This document shows, piece by piece, positions 50,801-62,800 of a stretch of DNA of 64,000 bases. The position numbers were made by a program, and so were the translations under genes. The notes beneath the pieces are model-generated. The model did not search any database. It was not told the origin of the DNA and saw only the letters and a list, made by a program, of their open reading frames with translations. Source of the DNA: Lepidurus packardi (lineage: Eukaryota; Arthropoda; Branchiopoda; Notostraca; Triopsidae); the NCBI GenBank assembly GCA_023053545.1, contig JAKZAN010000006.1, positions 2,795,001 to 2,859,000 of the forward strand. Direction: 5' to 3'. Position 1 is the stretch's first letter, and each line of letters starts with the position of its first letter.

Positions 50801-53800
50801 TGAAGACGGTAAACTTTTTCGGGAAGATAAGGAGAAAAAAAATGAGGAGCTGCCAAGAAAGCCTCCTTCCGCAACTCCGCCTTCTGTGCGAGTCCTGATG
50901 AGGCTCAGCGATTGCTTAACAACTTTGGAAGCTGCACACTCGCATACAAGGCATTTTCGGGTTGCGCCGAGTCCTTAATTTTAACTTTGGCAGGAGCAAA
51001 ATCCCTCCTGGCACTTAAAAGTTGGAAAATGGGAACAATCCGGATACCCACCGGTGGTAAAATTGACTCGTATCGTCGCCCTGTAAACGCCCGGGCAAGA
51101 CGGATGTACATGAATTATTATTATCGTTAATTTTAGAAAGTTAAAGGGGAAGAAGACATGAAATGATATCCAGGTGTGCCGCTTACGATTTTTTCGGACA
51201 TTTTAGGGCGATTTTACTGTTGCATAGTCTTCCTTGTTATTTTCTACACCTCATAATTTTTGTCAGCGGGGCGGCTGATGCTTTCGTCGGGAGTTTTCCC
51301 TCTTCGGGTATTTAAAGCTTCTAATAGAGCTGGAAGGAGTTCAGGAAGTAGTATTTGTGGCAGAAAAGTCGCCGAGTATGACTGAGACAATGAAGACATG
51401 AAAGTTTGGGCCCGAGTTTATGTTCTCGATGCGGTCACACTCGAAAACCCCAAAAGAGGGAAAATGCATGGAATTATAGCGAACCAACTCAAGCTTTAAA
51501 GGTCGAAATGCTAGCTTTTTTTCCTGGGGGGGAGAAGCTCGTCCATTTACCTGCTTCGTTTGCCACCGCAATGACAACGTTGGCGGGAGAATGCTTTATG
51601 AGGCATTTCCAATTTGGCGCTTGCCCGGACCCCAAGTTGGTTTTGTCCCGCCACTTCCTATAGGGGCATTATTCACAAATACCGGAAATTGCAGGAACTC
51701 CTCATTTGCCTTTTTTTGGTACTAAAGTATCTTTTGTTTTGTTGTTGTCTGAATGTACGTAGTTAATTTAGCTTGAACTTCGTTGTGTAATTTTTGTCTT
51801 GCGAACTGAAAACATTGGCCACTTAAAGAAATAAAAAGAAAAACTGAGAGGATGTGTGTGAAAAGCCACAAGGGTAAAGAAGGGGGGAAAAAGAAGCCAC
51901 GAGGCCGAGATGGGGTTCTCTCTAATTGGAAATGCTTGCTGCAAGCCAATAGCCTCGTAAAATATAAGTCGGCTGAAAAAGGAAAGAAATTTAAAAAGCT
52001 TTTTTTTCTTCTGATGCATAGGATAGTATACAAGCGACAGCGCCAAACCAAAGCTTTCTGCTTAGTTAGTATCGTAAGGCAAGACATTGGCACTAAAGAA
52101 GAAGAAAAAATGCCGCTTACTGTATGGTGTCTTCTATATTACATTGAGTTTGAAGCAGTTGCACGGCGCTCGTTGATGGCTGTTGACGCCGTCCAGAACC
52201 AAAAGAAGTCTTTGCAGCCAGCGACAACGTCAACGTTGATGAATGTGGCCCATTAACACCGCCTTTTTCGGTCCCACTTTTCCACCACAGTCTTTCGGTG
52301 CCATCGTGGAAAAATCGGTAACCGAAAACAGAACTTGCCCCCTTTCTAAGTAATTTTCTCGCTAGAAGTAGAGCATCTTAAAAAAGTCGCAGATCTGAAA
52401 AAGATTTGCGTTTCAGTTCAGCTTGGCTGAGATCAAGAGTGTTCCATAATCAAAAACTTGGGATAGAAACGCAAGTTCCTTCTGTACTCGTGGAACGCAT
52501 TGTCACGAGTGGGAGAGGATTTCTAAGAAAAATCCCAATCGTGCAAGACCAATTGCACTGCCGTTTCTAAATGTGCCACGCTGATTAAGTAGAAATTAAG
52601 GAAAATTGTGAAATTAAACAGTTGTTTTCTCGAAAAAGGGTCCAACTGATTTCCAAGGTTTATTTTCCTACCTAATTTCCTAATCTATTAAAACTGTCCG
52701 TTACATCTTTTTTCTTTTAATACATCGACCAAGGTTAGCAATTAAGCGGAGGTAGGCGTCATTGTTAGTTGCCATATTTTACACAATCAAGGAGTGTTGT
52801 AGAGAGGATAAGGGTATCTATCCGAAAAGAAGCGTGGTTTGCATGTTGTTAAGCTATTGTGCTGCTCCGAACAGCTGTACCGTCATTCAATCACGCAGAC
52901 AGGCCAAGATGTTTCCAGTAAAGTCCGAGAAGGAAATCCATCCATCAGAGACAAACGCGGCGGACACGGAAGCGTATATACACCACCTTTTAGCACGCTG
53001 CCTGCGTCCTCGGCTATCATTTGCCTTTTCACAAGCAGTGTTATCGAGTCCCACGCCAAATAAAAGATTTTTGTGAAAGCTGTGACTTAAAAATAGCTCC
53101 CAAAAAAGTCCCGAAGCACGTGGCAGATAATAAGCGAAGGACTTGCTAATGACGGTGTTACCATACACTTACAGACACGGCTCTACTAGAGCAAATATAT
53201 ACGAGCTGTATAGCTCTACGCAGTTATGCATACGCGGGAGGGGAGAGAAAATGGACATGGGAAGGATTATTATCCCTATAACAAGGCGGGCCAAAGGGCG
53301 TGTGAGCTTCACACCTTTGATTTCTAAAACTCATCGAGCTGTCTTGCTGCTTTTATATGATAGTTGAGGTTGTGGAAATAGTTAAACTCTCTGCTTCTCA
53401 CACCTTCTATCCGGACTTGACGAGAAAGCTTTAAAACTGAACGTGTTGGGATATAGCTACTTGACATGTCAGTCGTAACTTTTCTTGTTTTGCGTGTTGC
53501 AATCAGCGTGTCTCGCTGAATGAGCTCCTTTTTGTTTCTCTTTTGGTGGAACCCTTTATTTCGGAAGGGAAACGTTTTAAAAAAGAGAACTTGGGCCGAT
53601 AGAAGAATTTTTGATGAATTGCGGACGCTTAACCTCTTGAAAACCTTGGAGAAGATGTTTCCTAGAGTTTGCGTGATGGAACAGGGCGGTAACAGCATTT
53701 CCCAGGTGAAAATTGAACTACTCCAACCAAATTTACAGTTCTTTCCCCTCCGGTGTATGTGTGGCGAGTGTGTATATGTAATAGATGGCAAAAGGCGTGT

Positions 53801-56800
53801 AAGCGAAGATGCAGCTTTTTGTTTTTTAACGAGCCATTTAAAGCACCTTTTCGGATGGCTCAGAGTTACGTTTTTCCTCCGTTCCCGGGTCGTGACGCGG
53901 ATCGAATGTGGCCACCAAGGCAAATTGAGCAGTTTTGGGGACTTTCTGTGAAGAGGCACCATGCCCCGTTGAATTTTCTTTCAGGTCGGGGGCACGCGGC
54001 ATTTTCCAAGAGACAGAAGAACCCAAATAAGCATAAGACTGTCGTTATCCCATCCCATGAAAAGAAGAACTTTTCCTTTCCCCAGGAGATGAATGGGTGC
54101 CCCTGTAATTATGCGGAGCCTGTTATGGTAAAAGAAACTATTTGTCGGTAGAATTGGAGAAACCTTAGCCCTTTTTTTAATTAGCTTCCACGAACATGGG
54201 ATTGCTCTTGACCGTACATGGCGCATGGTCGACACCAAGTTTAACTTCACACTTGCCAGCTTTTGTGGCAACTCGAACCTTCTGCGAGCAAATTACACAG
54301 GAAGAAAAGACCTCACATACAGACATGCAGCGTGTTTCAAGTCGCCCTTTTGTAGAGACAGACGGCCTGAAACTTTTTTTTTTTATTAATAAGTATTTAT
54401 TTATTACTCGGCTCGTTGCGTTGGTTTACAAATGAATTTCCACTACTTGCACTTCGCTAATTTATTATTGAATTGGTGAAGGAAGCTTAGGCTACTTGTT
54501 CTACCTTTTAGCATGCACAACTTTACTGTTAAGAAGTTGTTTTCCAAATATGCTCCGGACTCGGCCAAAAAAAATTCTAGTATATCCGTGCCTATGCCGA
54601 GCTCTCGTCCCATGCTAAAAGCCGGTGCATAGCTAAGGTTTTACGGGAACCCTTAAAATAAGAACCCCAGTGAATACTTCCGGTCTGTTTCTCGGGGAAA
54701 TAGTCAGCCGTCCAAATTAAACGGGTCTTTTTAATTAGGAAAGGTAGCGGTAACAAAGTTTTATCATCTCGGGCCCATGCTTAACGGACAAAGGCTTGTA
54801 ACCAAGCGATATGGAATTAGACGTTGCTCTGGGTAACAAAAAGCAAAATTCCGAGTAACGAGAAAGATGGAAAGACAAAGAGAGATAGTGGAAGAATCTT
54901 TCTGATTTCAAGGCTCAGTGATCTCATCTAAGAATTCCTTTTGACAAGCCCTGTCTCCTCTGCGGAAATGCTGCATAATTTTCAATGAGCTCGAGAGATC
55001 AAAACGTGGCGTTTCAAACAAAGAAACAGGGAGTGAGAAGGGGCCTTTCTACTCTTCGGGAATGAAAGCTGCCTGCTTCACCGAACATACTCGCACATTT
55101 CAACTTGCAAAAAAAAAATGAAGAAAATGACATGTCATGCAAACCCGCCACGAGCTGAATTCTGATGGGTGTAAATGCGTTACGGAAATAGCAATGGCCA
55201 CGTCAACGGAAATTCAACTACAAAACCATTTCTTACAAGTTTTCCAAAAGGTTCCAAGGAAAAGACGGAAGATGGTAACCAGTATTGACACTTTTTTAAA
55301 CACTTTTTCCATTAATTATGCATATGTGACAGGGCTTGTCTTGTCTGACGCTGTATTTTCCATTCATGGCATCCAGAAAAGCAAAAAGCTGGGATAATGA
55401 GCCATGACGAGGACAAGTTTGCTGACACCTCCCCCCTCCCTTCCATTCCATCCATGTACACGACTTGAACAATAGTGAAAACCAAATTCCCCCTTAAGAA
55501 AAAAATGAGAGGGAAGAAATGGTGACCCTGCGTGTGTTGGCGGTATTGGCGTTTGAATGATCCCTCAGCGGGAATCCGTTAAGTGTGAACGGGGGTACCT
55601 TCCTTTCTTTTTTAACAAAATTTGCATTGAGAAGGAAAGATCCCATGTTCCGGTTTGAGATACACGAAGGAAGCTGAGTCAGGGAGAGGAACCAAGGCGC
55701 CTTGAAAGACATGGGGGCCAAGGCGAGTCTTTTGTTTTCGTCACCTGCTGTATTGTGTCTTTTCCCAAGAAGGCCCAGGGAAACAAAGCATAAAATATCC
55801 CTATAGTGCGTGTCAAGGAATGGTAAAAAGAATAAGCTTTGGCTTTATAGCGAGGTCTTAGATATCGATGTGGTCGCGACAGTCCCGAAAGATTTACGGG
55901 CAATCTACACAAGAGAGAAGCTGGAGGGCAATGGGCGGGTTATATTTATATGTGTATTTGTAGCGAAAAGGAGCACATGGCGCTTCACGCTGACTTTATA
56001 TATAGAGACGATGTACACACGAGAAGGGATATGAGAAAACGAGATGACAAATGGGCCAACGATGTAGTGCTGGGCACCACCAGGCCCATTTAGGCTTATA
56101 AAAAGAAAGAGCAGGAGTATTTTGCTATCCTTATATTTCGGGGGCTTCCCTTTCCGTTCTTTTTTTGCCTTTTTATTATTTTGCGTCTTATTGGAGTCCG
56201 GGGTGACGATTTGTGCTGGAGCAGCACCGGCCATTTGTCATAGCAGACGGTGCCTGCCCTTCCGTGCTCCCTTTTTAATATCAGATTTTGATAGAGTATA
56301 GCCCACGTTCGACACAATTATCATAAACCCTTTGTTTTGACGCTCCCCTTTGTAAAAAGGCAGCAGTCTGCTTCACCGAAACTTTAATCACTTACTTCCT
56401 ATAACTAGGGGCAGTTGTGTTATCAAAAATTTTGCCCGTAAGGCTTAGAATAGGAAGAGCAACAATGGTAAAAGATGGCTTCTGGGCCTGAAACTTAACA
56501 ATCCTTATACTGAACACATCGGGGTAATTGATAGCGTCTTTAAAATGGTCTATATACCGGAAAGTTTTGACTCGAGGTAAAAAATCCCACCCAACTGAGT
56601 GTGTGTATTGCCTTTTGTGCTCAGACCGCGTTATACCACTGAAACGAACTGGGAATGTATATGAGTTCAGATGCTAATTTCAAGTCTTGCCTGGTGGGCT
56701 TTCCGGGTTCCCTATGTGCTCTAAACTTTCTTGTTTTCCTAAATTTGCCCTCGTGGTATATTAGGGCCAATCTTGTAAGCAAAAAAAGAGACCCCTAGCG

Positions 56801-59800
56801 CTATGGCGGAGCAAAACTTTTACTCGGGAACTTCCCAAAGTTATTACCAAACATAGGATATGCAGCACATGCTTCATTTGCATCTGCGGCTGCCAAGCGC
56901 TATAACTTGTTTCCGCAACAAAAAGTAGAACCGTTCCAGCATTTGATTAATTTGCGACCTGTAAGTGCTCCTGAGCCAAATTACTTATAGTTGGGCAATT
57001 GAAGGCCAACCAAAAAAAAAAAAAGAGAAGGAAATCAAATTATAAATGGGAGTTTTTTCTCCCTTTTCCTGTGGTCTCCGTCTACCTGCGGCAAATCCAT
57101 CTAGGGAATTAGATTGCGTGTAACAGACGTAACAGAAGCACTGAGGCCAAAGGATTACTCATCATCTCCACATACAACACATTCACATCCCTCCCCCTTT
57201 TCATCCGCTAGTCCGGATGCTTTTTAGCTAATTGTGGGAGCTTGTGATGGGCTTGCGGAATAAGTGCGCCGACTAAAGCTTCTCCAGAGTTTACGCTACG
57301 TTTTCTCTCTCCAGCCTGTCCTATAGCATTAAGGGACGCAGTGATGCGTTAATCTTAACAAGTTTTTTTTTTTTTTTCGGAAATGCAAGAGCGAAAAACT
57401 ATTACTAGAAATGTATGCTTAAAAAATAAGGAGCGAAGATTAAATTAAACATCTCGCAGCACAACCCACACTAATGACAGGTTTCTTACGGAACCCAAGC
57501 TAACATATGATGATGCATCCAATTTGCCATGTGTTACTTAGCGCTATCCAACCATCGCTCGCAAAAGTCACATCCGAGAAACGCAATTCCTTAAAATTTT
57601 GATTCTTTTTACAGCGAAAGGAAACATCGGAAACTTTTTCAAAGCTGACTTCTACATTGTACCTTGATGGAAACCTGTCATCAGGCAAGGAGGTGACAGG
57701 TAATTATAAAGCGCAAACAAACGCCACAAGTCAGTGCAAGACGTGCTTATTACATCTTTCGCAAATGATAAAAACGCCCTTTCCCTCCGAGTCATAATTT
57801 TAAACAAGCACAATTGACGTGGCATGTTTGTGAGTTGAAACGCGCAGTGGTAAAAGGATTAACCGCGGGAATGTTTTTAAAATCAAGTATTGTACTGTTG
57901 CATAAAAGTCAGCTTTTTGGGAGTCTGTCGGAATGTTGCCGAGTTAAGAAGTCGGCAAAATGCGCGCAAGTTTGCGTGATACTGCCGCAACAAGATGAAT
58001 GACAGGCGGCTCGCAGTTTACTCGTAAGGTTTGTCAGGCATGCGTGTCGTTGGTAACGCTTGCCTGTTAGGTCAATATTAGCCGGCGACATATGGCTTTT
58101 TCCCGCATCAGCAGCGGCATCGCACACGCAAAAGCTCCATGCCAAGCTTCGCTAGCTAAAGACAGCAAACAAGCCTGCCTTTTGGCTCTTTTCTACCTTT
58201 TTTGTTACCGCTGCGATGCTGAAATATCCCCAAGATTTTCTTGCTGCCCAACCCAAATAAAAGGAAATATACTGCGGAATTGGGAGAGTAATAAGAAAGA
58301 GCTGTATTAAAGGTGTGTATAGGCATGTAATCAAGGTTTTATTACGCTATGCAAAATATACACTACAAAAGGTCTGAAGGAAGGGGGAAAAGGAAGGGTG
58401 TGTATATATAGATATATATACATTTTTTTGCTTCTTCTTTTTTTTTGCATACGAGTTTTCTTGAGGGGGCAAATGATGGCAATATAAGAAAGGCATATAG
58501 GAAGTTGGTGTTTCCTTTTCGGTGTGCTGGGGCACAATTTTCATTTGAAAGCAGGCACAGTAAAAAGCGATGGGTTGCACGTGCGATGGTTTGGCAGTTT
58601 GGCCGCAGCTGTTGCCTTTCCGTCATCTCTATTCTCCTCAACTGGAAAACGGCTGGGGAAATGAGGCTCCGCCTCCTTTACGCACCGTTTCCGTTCCTCA
58701 CTTTACACTTTATTATTATATACAAATCTTGGGAAGCTCATACGTAAGAGCTGCAACAGCTTATAACGGGATATGTGCGAGACTTTATTATGGGACTTGT
58801 GGACAAAAAAAGGGACACGTATTAAATTTCGTCTATTTATTTTTCTTGTGTTTTTTTACAGACTTGCAGCCGGAGTTTCGCGTATCGCCGCAGCCAGTTC
58901 GCGCCGTTCAGGGTGAAACAGCAATCTTGGAGTGCGAACCACCCCGTGGAGTTCCGGATCCTATTGTGCGCTGGAGAAGGAATGGGCAATTTTTAGACAT
59001 TTCCTCGTCTAATGCCAGGTAATTATTTTGGGGGTGGAAAACGTAGTAAGTTTTGTTGGACCCTAAAAACGGCAAACGAGATCAGGAGAACTGAATGGCT
59101 GGCGCAGCGTGAATTGTTATCTTGATGAGATGCTTCGGCAGAAAGATTCCTAGTGCTTCTTTTGTATGAGAAGAAGCAGAAAAGGCTTACGCTCCTGCCA
59201 AAGCCTGTAAGAGGGTAAAAGAGGAAAGAAATAAGACAGTAGGAAGAAGTCTGAAGATGGGAAGCTGTGTGGAAACTACTTGAACTAATGGGTTTCTTAT
59301 CGTTGCATAGATTACGTGTTGAAGAAGGCGGTAACCTTGTCATCACCCGAGTCGGTCCCAGTGACGAAGGCCGGTACCAATGCTCTGCCCAGAATGTAGC
59401 TGGCACTCGAGAAACTAATCCGGTGCTCCTCTCGGTTCATGGTAAGAAGAAAGAAGCAAGTCCAGATAAAAGGAAACAAGTTCGCTCTGACGTTTATATG
59501 CTAATTGTATGGACTTCATTGTAGTGAAACCCCAAATTGTACATCCGCCCACGGATATCGTAGCAGTTGTGGGCAGCGATGTGACGTTTGAATGCGGAGC
59601 CATTGGAGATCCGTCTCCCCATGTAGTTTGGCGTAGAATGGATGGAGCTCTGCCTGCCGGAAGAGCTCGCTTAACCGAGTCCAAAGCAGGACTCCGAATT
59701 GAGCGTGTCAGTTTGGCAGATGAAGGGAAGTATGTTTGCGAACTGGAGAATTTGGTAGGCACCGCTGCTGCGTCTGCCACTTTAACCGTCATAGGTAAAT

Positions 59801-62800
59801 ATACAACACATTCCACATTCTTTCACTTGTTTCCAAAATAAAAGAAATCGGGGGTTAAATCTACTAGATATTCTTGTGTTGAGCACCTTTGAACTAAAGC
59901 ATTCACTGCATTTGTTTAGTGCCGCCTACTTTGAGTCCGACGCCGCCGAGAGAAATACGAGTAGAGCCAGGCCATTCTGCTTATTTACACTGTGGGGCCG
60001 ATGGCGCGCCGGAACCTTTGTTGTATTGGAGTCGAGAGAATCACACTCATCCGTACATTGTGCCGGCACAGTCTAGCCGAGGCAGATGGACTGTTCTGGC
60101 CAATGGCACTCTTCAGATCCAGGTAAAACTGTTGTCTTTAAATTTGTTTGTACTTCAGATGTCTGCTCTGTACTAGTGAAATTTTGCATTTGTCTTTGTG
60201 AATATGGTAACCTTGTTGATTTTGGAAATGCATTATATGACGTAAGAACGCTAACTAACAATGAGACCTTATTAATGAGTGTATCCATTTTTCTAGCATG
60301 CTACTAATGAAGATGCGGGGATGTGGTCCTGTGCAGCTATCAATTCAGCCGGGGGCGTGGTCTACCGAACTCGTTTGGAAGTTGCTGCTCCATTATCCCC
60401 GCCTCCAGTCATGATTGAATCCGGACCTGCAAATCAAACACTCCCCTTACGTTCACAAGCTACAATGGTTTGCAAAATCGAGGGTCATAGCGTGCGGTGG
60501 ACGAAAGACGGCTCCGCACTTACATCCAGTACTCCTCGAGTAACTGTCCTAAATTCTGGCATCCTCAAAATCGAAGGTAAAAATCTTCACCCACGTGTTC
60601 GCCTCAAAGCTGGGCAGATCTCTAACGCAAATTCTTTTTCACCACACAGATTTACAGCCAACGGATGCTGGCTTGTACACTTGTTGGGCAGGACCCGATT
60701 CGCAATCCACTGCGTGGTCAGCTCAGCTTAACGTGGAAAGCCCCACCAATCCAAACGTGGTTTTTATGCGAAGCCCGTCCGATCCCATGGCCTTGCCAGG
60801 CTCACCTTCTCAGCCACGTTTGGTCAACCGTACCACCACCAGCTTAACCATTTCTTGGCAGAGTAGTACTCGCATGGGTGCTTCTCCTTTACAAGGCTAC
60901 ATTGTTGAAGTGTATTCGCCTCACGACCCAACTGTGGCATCTAATGTGGGCTGGCATTGGGGTGGGCTAGTGGAAGCTAGTGACAGTTCTGGCCAGGGCG
61001 TTTGGAAAGTACTTACGCGGAAATTTATGGGTGATATCTTCACCATTCACAACTTGCATCCCGGCTTGGCTTACGTGTTCCTCGTTCGGGCTGAAAACTC
61101 GCACGGATTATCCCTTCCGAGCCCTGCTTCACCCTGGTTTTCCACCTTGCGTGATGGGGCGGGCGAGAGCGAGGAATTGGCTCAAGTACGTGAATTATTG
61201 GATTCGCATATCGTGCGTTTGGAACAAGCCAAAGCTGTCAATAGCACGACCGTACGGCTATCATGGGAAGTCTTAGATGGCGATATGGATGTGGAAGGTT
61301 TCCATGTATGGTACTGCGAGAACACGTCGGCAACGATGGCCAAATTAGAAGAATCGGCTCCCAAGATTAGATCCAAGTATGCACTGCCCTCCACGCCACT
61401 CACTGCGGAAGACGTAAAAAGCAATTTCAGCCAGTTTCAGTTGGCCACGGTGCTCAACCCACGTCTAACAGCCTACACCGTGACGAATCTAAGGCCCTTC
61501 ACTGAGTATACATTCTTCTTGGTTCCCTACTTGCAAGGGATCGAGGGAAGACCGTCCAACAGCTTAGAGGAAATGACGGCTGAAGACGCTCCTTCCGGAC
61601 CGCCGGCAACTTTGATCGTGCGGCAAATTAATGTCACCAGCGCTTTAGTACAATGGACGCCTCCCGCTTGGCAGCACCGCAATGGAATCATCAAAGGATA
61701 CCAGGTACCAATTTATATTCCTGAATTCCCATATAGTTGTACCCTTCCATTGTTATGGAAAGCTAAACGCGTTTCAGTCATGTTTAAAAACTGTTTTTGG
61801 TGCACAAATTGCTGAAACTTTTCATTCAAGGTAAAAAAAAAATGTGTTACTAATACTGCTGTTTAATTTGCCCTTTAAAGATTTACGTGTCAGCCGATGG
61901 AGGAGAGCAGTCGCTGGCTAATTTGACTTTGCCAGCCTCGTCAACGTCAGTCGTAGTGGGTGGGCTAATGATTGGGACGCAATATATTATGCGAGCAGCT
62001 GCTTGGACGAAAACTGGACTAGGACCCGCTACGGCTCCTGTATCGTTACGCATGGAAGCAGTGCTCCCACCCATGGGAATAGGAGCTGGGAATGGAGGAG
62101 AGTCTGGAGAGGGCATAACGTCAGATTTAACCGAGGTAGTGCAAGAAACCTGGTTCATTCTGCTTATCGGAGGTCTCTTGCTGTGCGGACTGTTGGTCCT
62201 CGTGACGGGTTTAGTCATGCGTCGAAGAATGGCCAGGAAGAAAGCTTTGGGACATTTGACAGGTACTCATGGAAAGAATCAAATGAATGGCTTTTCTTTT
62301 ACACGACTGTTCTTGTCTTTTTTACGACAGCTACGCTACATAAAACTGACGATATTTCACATGTGAACATAAATGGACGAGACTTGTTTTGGTCGCGAGG
62401 TTGGCAACCTACGGATTGTGGCAAAGATCCCAAAATGATTAACTCAGCCTTATCGACTCCGACAGCACCCGAATATGCCGAGTTGACGAACGGCCCCTTG
62501 AGTACGTTTTTCCCACGGAAAGATATGAACTCAGAACCGCCTGCCGCCTACGCCACCACAACATTAGTTAGTTCTATGCAACGAGCTCCAGCTAATAGTA
62601 TGGTAAGTCTTTTAATTTGGCGTTTTATGCAATTTTTCATTATTTTACGGAGAATTATCATTAACTGATAGCTTATTTCTGTTGCGTTCTTATTTTTCTA
62701 GGATACCCGCAAGTATACAGCTTTGTCTACGAGTGGAATGCTCCGATTAGACTCACGTAACTCGGGTTCTGATGATTCGAATCCAAGACGTCCCAAGACC

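Larger units (their letters stand above)
35206..58861 (+). other. robo: robo intron 2 (23.7 kb)
   Basis: Separates the Ig1 exon from the first Ig2 exon. No reading frame inside resembles a Robo domain or another family I recognise. An AT-rich patch lies at about 37620-37800, a (TACCC)3 plus CT tract at 43329-43370, TG repeats at 46649, a (TA)n microsatellite at 47818, an imperfect TA tract at 48558 and a T run at 57363. The acceptor end has a strong pyrimidine tract. The longest frame (minus strand, 53324-53962) has no coding character. I see no transposase, reverse transcriptase or terminal repeats. Confidence 0.85.

Noticed and set aside
53324..53962. 212-codon open frame on the minus strand in robo intron 2
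   Set aside because: It is the longest non-robo frame, but has no recognisable domain, scattered basic and serine residues with no pattern, and an overlapping + strand frame of 143 codons. It looks like chance in a region low in stops.
58570..58861. Open frame running into exon 3 from upstream
   Set aside because: It is intron sequence: a T-rich tract and CAG acceptor precede 58862, and the phase with exon 2 demands that start.
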